DNA from: Chondrus crispus
Taxonomy: Eukaryota; Rhodophyta; Florideophyceae; Gigartinales; Gigartinaceae
Reading direction: 5' to 3'
Length of the DNA: 64,000 nucleotides
Assembly (NCBI RefSeq): GCF_000350225.1
Contig: NW_005179034.1
Location: 109,331-173,330, forward strand
This document shows positions 45,137-55,541 of this stretch, piece by piece; positions within the stretch are counted from its first letter, which is position 1; each line of letters starts with the position of its first letter. The position numbers and the translations under genes are program-made. The notes under the pieces were generated by a model, which worked only from the letters and a program-made list of their open reading frames with translations, was not told where the DNA came from and ran no database searches.

Positions 45137-45807
45137 TGTAGTATAATGACCGGCGCGAGCGCGCGGAGGTCATCGGACGGCCGTATACGGTATACACGTG
45201 GGCGGCTGTACCCACGTGTAGCGAGCGCGCGCGCATGCCGAGCGGTCGTAATCTGGCGTACGTGTACAGTAGTGCACGTGTCGTCCGAGCGGTAGTTTAC
45301 GCGTGTTACGTGTGCGCGTTAGCACACGTGTCGTCCGTGCGGTAGTCTGTAAGCAACACGCGTGTACAGTAGTGCACACGTGTAGTAGCAGCGTCCGTGC
45401 GGTAGTAGCAATTATGGCGCTAGTTTTTTAATTGTGTACAGTACCCGGCACGCACTAGGCGGCAGGTACTGTACTACTGTACTGAAACAGCTGTCCGAGG
45501 CGTCCATCTGCGGGGTTAAGACCTGGCACCCGTCCCCACCAGTAAACGGGGGCAAGCTCGCCCCCGTTCCTTTTGCGCCTACGTACGTCCGCTTTCGGTT
45601 GTCTGTCGCGCGCGCTGGCTTCTAACCCGTTACCGGTCGCTCCCGTTCACGCACCACGGGGCGACTGCGCGTAACCGGCCAGTGAGCCACTCCCTTTTCG
45701 CGAGCTCGTCCGATCGGTTCAATTGGCGCGTCGCGTCCGCGCCGCGTGCTCCCTCGCTAAAGCCTCCGCCTCTCACCCAACCCAGGGCGGAGAGGAGTTA
45801 TCCCACG
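45137..45807 (+). repeat. 5' LTR of element 4
   Basis: 671 bp, TGTAGTATAATG to TTATCCCACG; the last base is G instead of the A of the 3' LTR. Dense in CACGTG and ACACGTGT palindromes and in a repeated GTCCGTGCGGTAGT motif, likely U3 regulatory sequence. Confidence 0.9.
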
Positions 45808-45809
45808 TT

Positions 45810-45825
45810 TGGTACCCTTGTGGAG
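45810..45825 (+). other. Primer-binding site of element 4
   Basis: TGGTACCCTTGTGGAG begins three bases inside the LTR border. It is shared with element 3 apart from one base and differs from that of element 2. Confidence 0.6.
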
Positions 45826-45935
45826 GGGATAACTCTCGAGGTTGAGCCGCACGCGTAGTCGCTCGATCGTGCGCAGAACCGTACGGACGGAAAAGGTTGA
45901 GAAATCACCGCGTCGATCGCGAAGCGTATTTGACG

Positions 45936-46337
45936 ATGAACCGACCGGATCAAGGGGGAGGCTCCGCCTCCGGGCGTCTGAGCACCCGCAGTGGCAGTGG
46001 CGCACCGCGCCCCCGGGTAGAGAACCCGGAAGCCCTGCTGCGACCGCCACCGCGACCGGGCCGCACGCGAGCGTCCGCATCGGATGTTATGCCGGCCGTG
46101 TCGGCAGGCACTGAGAATCGCGTCCAATGGATGGTCGACGCGATTCAGCCGCGCATCCAGGCCTGGGTCGAGGAGTTCCTCGCTACGGAACTCCCAGGTA
46201 GCGCGCGTATGCCTCGACCGAACGGTGCCCGCGCTCGTGGACGCGCACGTACGCAGCGCGATACCACCGCTTTTGGACGAACTTCTACCCGCTCAAGTCC
46301 AATGCGAGGTGGTGACCGCGCTCACCACTGTGGATGA
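45936..46337 (+). CDS. Element 4 gag N-terminal frame
   Basis: ATG at 45936 (MNRPDQGGGSASGRL) opens a 133-codon frame ending at 46337. The first about 85 residues look like the true gag N-terminus (disordered Arg/Pro-rich, then NRVQWMVDAIQPRIQAWVEE). The frame then gives way to the main gag frame, one base on, around 46200. The same relation exists in element 3. Either an old indel is shared by both copies or a +1 shift joins the frames. Confidence 0.5.
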   Translation: MNRPDQGGGSASGRLSTRSGSGAPRPRVENPEALLRPPPRPGRTRASASDVMPAVSAGTENRVQWMVDAIQPRIQAWVEEFLATELPGSARMPRPNGARARGRARTQRDTTAFGRTSTRSSPMRGGDRAHHCG

Positions 46338-48480
46338 AGAATCCCTGTCCGGCACGGCTCTAAAGGGAGCGATTAGCTCCGCCGTGGCCAATCGTCTGGC
46401 AACGACCTTCGCCGGAGCAGGAGTCGACGCACGCGAGCAGCGCGACTCAACCGCTCCGGATCTTACGCTAACGCACGCTGAACCGATCGGCGCCGCACCC
46501 GGGATCGGTACAATGGCCCCTCACCCGGAGGGTAAGACCATTTACCTCCCACCAATTTATGGTGCTACAAGAGGGCCCACAGAAAATGGCCCTCCCGTAC
46601 TCGCCGATACGGCTGGCCTCCGCGGGACAGAAAACCGCCTGGGGCGCTTCGCGACAGAAAAGCGACAGTCGTATCGGTCGAGCAGAAGAAGCGCACCCGG
46701 CGCTCAAGGCTACACCTCGGAGGGTACAGAAAACCCCTCCGAGGAAGAAGACACAAGACGTCGCCACAGGGCGACGCGCAAGAACCGCGACGGACGCTAC
46801 GCGCGATACCGCGATGCCGGAGGGGTCGGTTACCCCTCCGATGATAACCGCGACGGACGCTACGCGCGATACCGCGATGCCGGAGGGGTCGGTTACCCCT
46901 CCGATGATAACCGCGAAGGACGCTATACGCGATACCGCGATGCCGGAGGAGGTGGATACCCCTCCGATGACGAGGACACCGAGTCGGACGGATCGCGCAG
47001 AAGCGACCGCAGAGGCCGCAATGCGCGCGACCGACGTCGGTTCCGGCGAGAAGACTCCGATCCGGAGGGCTACAGTAGCCCCGGCGGAGAAGGAGACCGC
47101 CATCGCAGCGGCAGAGACCGCCGGTCTGCCCCGAGGCGGGATCCGAAACGGTTGCCGGTGATCAGGCCGCTGAACGACCTGTTCACCAAGGCCGTCGACT
47201 ACCGCACGTATAGGCTGGAAAATCGCAGCGCGCGCTACGACGCGAGTACCGCGCGGCGAGTTAACCGATATCGGAAGAAGTTGGACGTCCAGCTGAAAAC
47301 CCACACATTCGGTGGTCAAGATCCAATCGCGGTGCTAGGATTTCTAGCGCGCTTCAAGATGGCCTGCGACCACAATGGGGTCAGCGAAGGCGCGGCCGTA
47401 TGGTGTTTCCAGTTCTATGTGACTGGGCAGGCTCACGCCTTGATCCAGTCCAGGCTACACGGGAACACCATGGCGGTCGATGCGGAGCAGCGCGATATGC
47501 TCGAAACCTACGCGGAGGTTGTTAACTTTTTATTGCGTACGTACGCGACTGACGAAGTTATTTCCGAAGCGGTCGGTGATCTCACCTCCTTCTGTCAGAG
47601 CTCTAATATGACGGAGGAGGTGTACAGTAACCAGTTGTGGGACAAGGCGTTGCGCTGCGGAACCTTATTTTCGGACAGGCGCTTGAAGTCTCTTTTCGTT
47701 GAGGGACTTCTGCCAGCGACGTGCGCGCAGGTGCGGAATTATCTCGCGACGCATCCGGGCGTGGACTACCAAGCGGTGGCACGCTACGCGCAAGCGATTG
47801 GCGAGACACACCGCTCGGCTCCAAGACAGGCGACCTCGCTCGCGTCGCCTCAAGCACCGTCCGATTCGGTAAGAAGATTTACGCGCACCGCGCGGACAGG
47901 GCCCGTGCTGTCGGTCCAGCCCCTATCTGAGCTCCCGACAGCGCGCGGAACCGAAACTGAGGAGATACTGGCGGTGACAGACCAGTCGGTGACGAGCTCG
48001 CTTAGCTCGACGCCGACTAGCTACCATCCGTCACCTGCCTCGTCCCCGGCGGGCGCACCGATGGAGCCCGCCCAACAAGGTGACGCGCGCGCATATCCGT
48101 ACGGAAGGCCAGTACAGAACCAGCGGGTCCGGTTCTTCAATCAAGGAATACCTGGACCCCCGCCGTGTCGGTTCTGTCTGGACCTGGCCCACTGACAGGA
48201 GCAATGTCCTGTGGTGGCGGATAGCGAGCTGCGTTCGAAGCTTTTGCAGGCCCGCGAGGCCAATTACCAAAAGCTTCGAATCCGTCAAGGTCTCCGCCCA
48301 GGCTCGCCGTTCGAGCGTCAACCGCCGACCGCGTGGAGAAATTCGCGTGCGCAGGCTCCCACGGGCATCAACGTGGTCGAGCCGCGCGAGACCGTCCAAT
48401 CGGAAGAACCCGCGTTACCGCTGACGGACGAGGGGCCCGAGGACCTTGGGTTGACGGGGGAAGCCGGGGAGGACGCGTAG
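46084..48480 (+). pseudogene. Element 4 gag main frame (stop in zinc knuckle)
   Basis: Main gag frame of 703 codons to a TGA at 48193, then open again to 48478. It contains ALVDAHVRSAIPPLLDELLP, a Gly/Arg-rich region with three 21-residue YRDAGG repeats (46783-46971), and the capsid start DYRTYRLENRSARYD at about 47197. FLARFKMACDHNGVSEGAA and a Ser/Pro-rich tail follow. The CCHC knuckle CRFCLDLAH is cut by TGA right after its His; element 3 has Arg there, so a CGA-to-TGA change is likely. Downstream, VADSELRSKLLQAREANYQK continues the protein. Confidence 0.8.
46783..46971 (+). repeat. 63-bp tandem repeat in gag, three copies
   Basis: Units start at 46783, 46846 and 46909 and encode NRDGRYARYRDAGGVGYPSDD with small changes. 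Element 3 has two units at the same place, so copy number varies between family members without changing the frame. Confidence 0.85.
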
Positions 48481-48500
48481 AGGCGTCGACGATCCTCCCC

Positions 48501-51500
48501 GTGCCAAGCCTCAATAAACAAGGCACCCCGTCGACCGCTTCGGTACGCGCGCAATCGCAGAGCCGAACGGACGGAGCGGCAATTTGCTTCTTCAAGAAGC
48601 AAAATTACAAGGTCACCGCAACGGTCGGACAACGACGCGCGATGATGCGCGCCATCACGCCGGTTCGAGATTCGGGCGCCGGCCCGAATCTAATCCACCT
48701 ACGCTGTGTGGCAGAACCGTGGCGCGCTGCCATCCAGTCCGCGCGGAGCCCGCCGCTCATCGACGCTTCGAATAGGTCGATGAAGGCCCTCGGCGAGCTC
48801 CAGCTGTACGTCCGGATTGGTGAGTTCGTCTTTCCAGCACACTTCTTGGTCGTCACCAACCTCGCGGTGGACTGTATCCTCGGAACCACGTTCCTGGATC
48901 GCCACGTGACGGCGATCCTGCCACCGCAGAGGCAGGTGCTGTTCCATCATGCGCCGTCCGTAGCGCTGACGGGAGTCACACCCTCGAGGCACGACCGCAA
49001 GATGGCCTCGAGGGGACCGTCGCAGCAGCTCCCGCAGGAGGAAAATTCGGCCGACCGGAAGCGCGCGCAGTTCCCGACGAACGTACCGTCACGGAAAATT
49101 CGCGTGGTCAAGGGGGTGACGATACCCCCGATAACCCAAGCGATGGTACGCGTCGCAACACCGGTTGGGGGGCTTTGCTTCCTGCAAAACCACCCCAAGA
49201 CGGCGCATAAGAATTTATGCCTGATGGCCCAGGGGGTCATGGACCTCCTCCCGGGCGAGCCGTTTACGGTGCTCGTTAGCAACTTCGGAAGCCGCGCGGC
49301 CCACGTCCCCAAGCATACCGTTGTTGGTCTCGCGTTGCCTTCCCCCACACTCATCCTGACACTTGGCGTGCCGGTCCCCGGAGAGGCCGACGCTAAGGAA
49401 GGGGGAGGGAACAGAAATAATTCCTCGACCGCTACGGAGGAACAGGCGCGACGCGAACAACCAGTTACGGACGATGGCAGAAGAAAATCCTCCACCGCTA
49501 CGGAAGGATACGCGCGTCGCAAAGGACCCGTTACGGACGATGGCAGAATTAAATCCACCACCGCTACGGGAGGAGGCGCGCGACGCGAAGAACCGGAAAC
49601 GGACGACGCCCACAGTGGCAATCCCGCTAACGCAGATGAGCGGACCGATACGGACGCGGAGAAGACCCGCTCGTGGGAAGAAGACGTCCATATTGGTGCA
49701 GAAGACAGTACCGTCCGGTCGGAAATTATGGACATGCTGTCCGAGTTCAAGGACATGTGGTCCGGCCACTTGGGTAAGATCGATGCTACGAAGCATCGCA
49801 TCGAGCTGAAGCCCGGTGCGAAGCCGATCTACCAAGCACCCTACCGAGCCGGACCCATCGCGCGCGAGAAGGAGAAGAAGGAAATCGACCGCATGCTGCG
49901 CGCGGGAGTCATCGAACCGACATCGGCCGAGTGGGCGAGCCCCGTGGCCTTCGTCCCTAAAAAGGACGGGACCATGCGGTTCTGCGTGGACTATCGCAAG
50001 CTAAACGCCGTTACGGTTCGCGACTCCTACCCACTACCGCGCATGGACGAATGTATCGACTCGCTCGGCGATGCCACTGTCTTTACCACGCTAGACTGTA
50101 ATAGCGGGTATTGGCAGGTGGAGATCGCCGATGAGGACCGCGACAAAACTACGTTCGCGTCGCATTCGGGCCTCTACCGCTTCCTACGCATGCCGTTCGG
50201 TCTCAAAAACGCGCCCGCGACATTTCAACGAGCGGTCGACATCATCCTCTCCCGCGTGAAATGGGAGAGCGCGCTGGTCTACCTCGATGACGTCATCGTC
50301 TACTCGCGAACCGTTACGGAACATATGGCACACGTGCGCGAGGTACTACGGCTTCTACATACCGCGGGCGTGTCGCTAAAATTGGCAAAGTGCGCGTTTT
50401 TCGACACCTCCGTAACCTATCTCGGGCACGTCATTCGTCCGGGACGGTCGGAGGTGGAGCGACGCAACGTCATCGCGATCGAGCGCGCGCGCGCGCCTAC
50501 GAACCAAACGGAACTGCGATCCTTTTTCGGGATGGGCAACGTCTACCGACGGTTTGTGCAAGGATTCGCGAGAATCGCCGCGCCGCTGAACAAGAAGACC
50601 GGCAAGAATCAGCCCTACGAGTTCGAGATATTAACCGATACGGAATACGCGGCGTTTGAGGAATTGAAGCGGCGCCTCGTGGCGCCGCCAATCCTCGCGC
50701 TGCCCCGCTACGGACGGAAATATACGCTGGACACCGACGCGTGCGGACACCAAGTGGGTTGCGCCCTTCTACAGGAGCAACCCGATGGAGGTACTCGACC
50801 GATCGGATATTGGAGCCGCGCGTTGACCGACGCGGAGCGCAATTATACGACTACCGAAAAGGAATGCTTGGCCGTAGTGTGGAGCATCCTCACCCTACGG
50901 CCGTACCTATACGGAAGCGCGTTCAACCTCCGCACGGATCACGAGGCCCTACGCTGGGTCCTCAATTTAGCGGACAGTTCCGGTCGGCTCGCTCGCTGGC
51001 GCCTGCGCTTGGCGGAGTACGACTACGAGGTACAATACCGGCCAGGCGTCAAGCACCAACTCGCGGACGGCGTATCGCGCTTACGTACCGATGGAGGAGA
51101 CACCGAACCGGTCAATGATGAGGTCCCGTGCTTCGCGGTCCAGTACGATGAGGGCAGCGAGGCCCTCCTGGACAATGTGCACTGGGACCCGCCGCAAGAC
51201 CGTCCGGACGGTTGTCACGCGCTCGCGATAACTCCCGAGGAACGCGACGCTGCGTCCATCTCGGTTGAGGAATTTCTACGAGAACAAGCTGAGGACGCCT
51301 TCTGTCGCTTCGCCGCGGAAACCGTCGGGACGCCGAACTCGAAGTTCGACATCGACCGTTACGGATTTCTCGTGAGGAGGTCCCCGCTGGACGGAACCCT
51401 GCAGCGCGTGGTACCGACTCGGTTGCGCCCCCGGGTACTGTACCTGGCACACCATCCGAGGTGGGCAGGTCACCCGGGAGCGACGCGTATGTACTACACC

Positions 51501-52781
51501 CTTCGCAGGGAGTACTACTGGCCACACATGGCCAGCGACGCGTTTTCGACCGTACGGAATTGCACCTCGTGTGCTGCGACCCGCGGGACGCTTGTCAAGA
51601 ACCAAAAGGATCTCAAGCTGTTCCCCGCGGCGGGCCCCTTGGAGTTTGTCAAGATGGACCTCCTGGGGCCCCTGCCCAAGACCGCGCACGGAAACCAACA
51701 CGTGTTGGTAATTACCGACCGGTTCTTCAAGCTAACGCGCAGTATCCCGCTCCGGACCACAACCGCTTCGGTCGTCGCAAACGCGTTTTTAGACAACTGG
51801 GTCTACGTTTACGGAGCGCCGCGCTACGTACTAACCGACAATGGCCCCCAGTTCGCTGCGAAATTCTTCGACGCGGTATGCGCCCTCCTGGGGGTGCGGC
51901 ATTATCTCACGACAGCCTACCACCCCCAGTGGAATGGGCAGACCGAACGGTTCAATCGCACGCTGGTGCAACGCCTCCGGCACTACGTGGAGGAGCACCA
52001 GCGCGATTGGGACGACTACGTGCAGCCGCTGACCTTCGCGTACAATACGCAGGTCCACCGGTCGACGGAGACGATTCCGTTCGACCTGGTGCTAACGCGG
52101 CCACCGTCCGGTTTAATCCTCCCCGGTACTGTGCCGCAGGACGCGGGGACCCATCGAGAGGACCCGCGGACCCCGGTGCAGTACAAGCGCGCCACGCTGC
52201 GCAAGCTTCGCGACGCTCTCGACCGCGCTCGGACGAAATTATCCGCATCGCAAAAGCGGTACAAGGACGATTTTGACAAGAAGGTCCGCTTCCGTCCGGT
52301 CGTTGTGGCGGGCGATTTTGTCTACGTTGATCGCCCGCCCCGCCCGTTGACAAGCGTCGGGCGACGCACGCGGGCGCAAGGTACGACCGGAATGGACGAG
52401 CTCTCTGTCAAACTTCTACCAAGGACAGAGGGGCCGTTTCGCGTGCGCTCCGCTACGGACACCACGGTCCTCATCGAGCAGGACGGTGTGGAGAACCGCG
52501 TGAGCATCGACCGCGTCACGAAAATGCCACGCGGGCCGGGGGACACTGTGACCTCGGCCATTCCATCCGCATCGGACGCACAAGCCACAACGCCCCGCGC
52601 GGAATACGTCGTTGACCGCATCGTCGGACACCGTATGACCCGCGGCGGCATCGAGTACAAGGTTCGCTGGTACGGGTACGCCGACTCCGACGATACCTAC
52701 GAGCCCTCCGAGGGGCTCCCGCAACCTTTCATTGACCGATATTGGCGTACGCGCCAAGGACGGACAAGCACGCTCGCGTAG
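48501..52781 (+). CDS. Element 4 pol polyprotein with chromodomain
   Basis: Open from 48333; the likely start is the codon at 48501 (GTG here, ATG in element 3), which gives 1,426 residues. Domains in order: protease DSGAGPNLI (Leu before DSG replaced by Arg); RT with FCVDYRKLN, RMPFGLKNAPATFQ and catalytic YLDD at about 50280; RNase H DTDACGHQVGCAL, TTEKECLAV, TDHEALRWV; integrase zinc finger HPRWAGHPGATRMYY ... CTSCAA; core VITDRFFKL, LTDNGPQFA, WNGQTERFNRT (D, D, E). An integrase SH3-like tail leads to a chromodomain at about 52597-52750 (EYVVDRIVGH, KVRWYGYADSDDTYEP). The catalytic residues are present throughout, so the enzyme may be functional if translated. Confidence 0.9.
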   Translation: MPSLNKQGTPSTASVRAQSQSRTDGAAICFFKKQNYKVTATVGQRRAMMRAITPVRDSGAGPNLIHLRCVAEPWRAAIQSARSPPLIDASNRSMKALGELQLYVRIGEFVFPAHFLVVTNLAVDCILGTTFLDRHVTAILPPQRQVLFHHAPSVALTGVTPSRHDRKMASRGPSQQLPQEENSADRKRAQFPTNVPSRKIRVVKGVTIPPITQAMVRVATPVGGLCFLQNHPKTAHKNLCLMAQGVMDLLPGEPFTVLVSNFGSRAAHVPKHTVVGLALPSPTLILTLGVPVPGEADAKEGGGNRNNSSTATEEQARREQPVTDDGRRKSSTATEGYARRKGPVTDDGRIKSTTATGGGARREEPETDDAHSGNPANADERTDTDAEKTRSWEEDVHIGAEDSTVRSEIMDMLSEFKDMWSGHLGKIDATKHRIELKPGAKPIYQAPYRAGPIAREKEKKEIDRMLRAGVIEPTSAEWASPVAFVPKKDGTMRFCVDYRKLNAVTVRDSYPLPRMDECIDSLGDATVFTTLDCNSGYWQVEIADEDRDKTTFASHSGLYRFLRMPFGLKNAPATFQRAVDIILSRVKWESALVYLDDVIVYSRTVTEHMAHVREVLRLLHTAGVSLKLAKCAFFDTSVTYLGHVIRPGRSEVERRNVIAIERARAPTNQTELRSFFGMGNVYRRFVQGFARIAAPLNKKTGKNQPYEFEILTDTEYAAFEELKRRLVAPPILALPRYGRKYTLDTDACGHQVGCALLQEQPDGGTRPIGYWSRALTDAERNYTTTEKECLAVVWSILTLRPYLYGSAFNLRTDHEALRWVLNLADSSGRLARWRLRLAEYDYEVQYRPGVKHQLADGVSRLRTDGGDTEPVNDEVPCFAVQYDEGSEALLDNVHWDPPQDRPDGCHALAITPEERDAASISVEEFLREQAEDAFCRFAAETVGTPNSKFDIDRYGFLVRRSPLDGTLQRVVPTRLRPRVLYLAHHPRWAGHPGATRMYYTLRREYYWPHMASDAFSTVRNCTSCAATRGTLVKNQKDLKLFPAAGPLEFVKMDLLGPLPKTAHGNQHVLVITDRFFKLTRSIPLRTTTASVVANAFLDNWVYVYGAPRYVLTDNGPQFAAKFFDAVCALLGVRHYLTTAYHPQWNGQTERFNRTLVQRLRHYVEEHQRDWDDYVQPLTFAYNTQVHRSTETIPFDLVLTRPPSGLILPGTVPQDAGTHREDPRTPVQYKRATLRKLRDALDRARTKLSASQKRYKDDFDKKVRFRPVVVAGDFVYVDRPPRPLTSVGRRTRAQGTTGMDELSVKLLPRTEGPFRVRSATDTTVLIEQDGVENRVSIDRVTKMPRGPGDTVTSAIPSASDAQATTPRAEYVVDRIVGHRMTRGGIEYKVRWYGYADSDDTYEPSEGLPQPFIDRYWRTRQGRTSTLA

Positions 52782-52957
52782 CGCTTCTTCCGGCCTCGCA
52801 TGGCCGAACCGTCAGGACGACCTCTCTCGCGCGCGTCGTGCACTGCTGCCCGCACGCGCCAAAAGGAAAAGGCAAGGAACACCGCTAATCGGCTCTGTTT
52901 ACTGTGGGCGAAGCCCCTAATGGGTTACGCGAAAGGGGGCGACCAACGGGTCGGGGC

Positions 52958-55450
52958 TCAAGAACGACGCGTGCGCTTAGCCGGCGGAGCCGCCGCGGCA
53001 TCTTCGGGCGCGGGACGCGAGGCCCCGACCGTAGCGGCAAGCATCGGCGGCGCCGCGAGACGTTGGCTGACGACCGCGAGGATGTCCTGCACGCCGCGGA
53101 GCTTCTCGTGATGCTCGACGCGCTCACGCTCCGCCGCGGTGGAGGCCTCTCGGAGCGCCGCGACGGTCGTCTCCAGCTGCTTGGCTTGGTGCATCAACTC
53201 GCGCGCCTGCAGCAGCGCCTGCTCAACCGACGAAGGAACTGTTGCCCCCTCGAAGGAGCAACCGTACTGCAGGGCAGTGAACGCGGCCTCCTCACGGAGG
53301 CGCTCGGGGGAAGACCGGCCGGACGGTTGCGGAGCGGGAGGAGGCGGCATCGGAACGGGACGATGATCGCCTTCGGTACCGGTCACCACGCTGATGTGTG
53401 GGGGGCTTGAGGTGGGGGCCGAAATTCCCACGACACCAGGGGGTTCTCTTAACCCCTTCGGTGAGTCGCTCTGGATCGAGGCCACGCGAGCGGATCCGCC
53501 GCGGGCCGGTACCGCGGTCTCGACGGCGCTCCTCACCGCACCGGTTCCCGCATCGCGCGGCGGCGCGACATCGGCATCGGCAAGCAAGCCGCCCGTGTCA
53601 CCCGCGTCGACCGTGTCGACTGCGCCGTCCACGTCGACCGCGACGGTCGCGTCCGCTGGACCGGGGGCCGCGCTGCCACCATCGGCGCCGGTCTCTGCCT
53701 CGGCTCCGGCGGGCATCGGTAGGGTACACCGCTGGTTCCAGCTGAACCACGCGAAGTCCGGCCGGCCGCTCCAATCCATACCCTCGGTGAAGGCCAACAG
53801 CTGCGTCGCGTACGCCGCGTCAAACGCCGTACCCTCGAGGATCTCCGCGATACCGACCGAGCGGATTAAATCGATGAGCCCAGCCGAGAGGCGGAAGAGC
53901 AGGCCGCGCTCACCGAACGGTTCCTCGCGCCGCGCGATCAGCCGCGGGTCGGGACACTTCGTGAAGAACGGCAGTCCCTCGCGAGCGGCGTGCAAGAAGC
54001 ACAGGAAGGCCAAGACCGGCCGTTCGGAAAGCATGATCGCGTGCACCAAGACGCGCGTTCGCTCCGTTTCCGCGGATTCCGATCGGCCGAGCGGCAACCA
54101 ATGCGCCGCCACGTACGCCATGACGCTCGGCGTCGGTACGCACAGGTACTCCGGCGCCTCGAACGCCGACCAGTTCGGCGGGAGCGCGGGGTACAGGCCA
54201 CGCCGCGCGGCGCTGGGCACCGAGAAAAACTCGGTGCTGTGCCACATGTGGAAGAAATCGTCCACCCGGCACCAGCGCAGCCGACTCTCGCGCGCTGCAT
54301 CCTCACCCCACCGCGCTCGGTTCGCAAAGCTGTACCAGCTGTCGAAAGGCCGCGGAAAGGCCACCAAGCGGACGTCGGGCGCGAGGCCCTCGTAGCGGCG
54401 ATACCGACCGAAGAGGTTCAGCAGCGAGATGTGGTACTTTTCCTCGCCCTCGCAGCGGACGTAGAGCAAGTCACTGCCCGCCGCGGCCGGCGTCCGACAC
54501 GAAGCGTGACGCCACCGCGCCTTCCACGCGCCGGCGCGGTTTTCTTGCGCCACGGCACCGCGTCCGGACGGAGTCTTGATCGCGCGCACTATCGGAATGG
54601 CCACGAACCTCGCCGCGTCCAGCAAGTTCCGCTGAACGTACTCCTCGACCGTAAGCAGAGGCTTGCGGCCCGCAGCGCGTCGGCGTGCGCGCCGGCGGCG
54701 GTGGTCCATCGAGGACCCGGGCCGCAGCGACCGTACGGAACCGACGCCGCTGCGCAGCCAGCCCGGGGTACTCGGGGCGGTGAATACTCGCCCCAGCGAC
54801 GTTGTCGCTCCCCGTCCGGCCGGCGCAAGCGCTACGCTACTCGACGGCGCCGGCGCCGCGTATGGCGCCTCGGAAGCGGCCCTTGTGAGCGCCGTACCCG
54901 CAGCGGGCAGCGGCGACATGGGAGGCGGCGGCAGCTCCACGGGGAGCCCCGGGTCCGCCTCGACCATTCTTGGAGCCCCGCTCGCGAGGGGCAGCGGCGA
55001 GGACTGTGTTGCTTGGGCGCCCAGCGGTGGCGCAGCGACCGGTACGGGCGAATCAATTGGCGCTTGCGCGGGCCCCGCCACTCCAGTGGACGGTTGCAGG
55101 CCGTCGCGAAGGCGTCGCCGCGGTTGGAAGGTGGGACCGACCGGCGTCGCTGCCGGAGCCCGAGGCGGGCTTAGCGGCTGCCTGTACGCGCGCACAGCCG
55201 GAGTGTCGCGATGACCGTCCATCGGTTGGTTGAAGAGCCGCTGTAGGGGGATGTCGTCGTCGCTGTCGGAGGAGGTTTCTGAGTTCGCAGGGGAGTGTTG
55301 GGGAAGAATTGGGGGGTCAGTGTGGATCGCGTGGGGAGAATCGGAAGACGCGTTCTCCGAATCGGATGAACTCGTGGCGTTATATACCGCCAGCTCGCTG
55401 ACGAGCCAGGGGGCATGATCGTCCACACGGAGGGGCTTCTGTTCCCGCAT
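52958..55450 (-). CDS. Intact antisense ORF between pol and 3' LTR
   Basis: An uninterrupted 830-codon frame with an ATG at 55450, antisense to the element. The N-terminal about 240 residues are acidic/Ser-rich and then Pro/Ala-rich and disordered. A basic patch DHRRRRARRRAAGRK follows (about residues 247-261). The centre (about 265-590) is globular with many aromatic residues, e.g. FDSWYSFANRARWG, FFHMWHSTEFFSV, MDWSGRPDFAWFSWNQ. A second low-complexity Asp/Ala/Gly region follows, then a coiled coil (SSVEQALLQARELMHQAKQL to HHEKLRGVQDILAVVSQRL), ending in basic PPAKRTRRS. I recognise no family. Plant gypsy elements such as Grande and RIRE2 are known to carry antisense ORFs at this position. 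Retention without a stop over 2.5 kb while gag has decayed suggests selection or very recent insertion. Confidence 0.75.
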   Translation of the reverse strand: MREQKPLRVDDHAPWLVSELAVYNATSSSDSENASSDSPHAIHTDPPILPQHSPANSETSSDSDDDIPLQRLFNQPMDGHRDTPAVRAYRQPLSPPRAPAATPVGPTFQPRRRLRDGLQPSTGVAGPAQAPIDSPVPVAAPPLGAQATQSSPLPLASGAPRMVEADPGLPVELPPPPMSPLPAAGTALTRAASEAPYAAPAPSSSVALAPAGRGATTSLGRVFTAPSTPGWLRSGVGSVRSLRPGSSMDHRRRRARRRAAGRKPLLTVEEYVQRNLLDAARFVAIPIVRAIKTPSGRGAVAQENRAGAWKARWRHASCRTPAAAGSDLLYVRCEGEEKYHISLLNLFGRYRRYEGLAPDVRLVAFPRPFDSWYSFANRARWGEDAARESRLRWCRVDDFFHMWHSTEFFSVPSAARRGLYPALPPNWSAFEAPEYLCVPTPSVMAYVAAHWLPLGRSESAETERTRVLVHAIMLSERPVLAFLCFLHAAREGLPFFTKCPDPRLIARREEPFGERGLLFRLSAGLIDLIRSVGIAEILEGTAFDAAYATQLLAFTEGMDWSGRPDFAWFSWNQRCTLPMPAGAEAETGADGGSAAPGPADATVAVDVDGAVDTVDAGDTGGLLADADVAPPRDAGTGAVRSAVETAVPARGGSARVASIQSDSPKGLREPPGVVGISAPTSSPPHISVVTGTEGDHRPVPMPPPPAPQPSGRSSPERLREEAAFTALQYGCSFEGATVPSSVEQALLQARELMHQAKQLETTVAALREASTAAERERVEHHEKLRGVQDILAVVSQRLAAPPMLAATVGASRPAPEDAAAAPPAKRTRRS

Positions 55451-55528
55451 CGTGCGCGATAGAAGGAAACGTCCGGAACGGACCCGCGCGCTCGAGTAGA
55501 GGGTCGCTACGGGGACGTAGCGAAAGCT

Positions 55529-55541
55529 AAGGGGGGAGGTC
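55529..55541 (+). other. Polypurine tract of element 4
   Basis: AAGGGGGGAGGTC directly precedes the 3' LTR. Confidence 0.75.
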
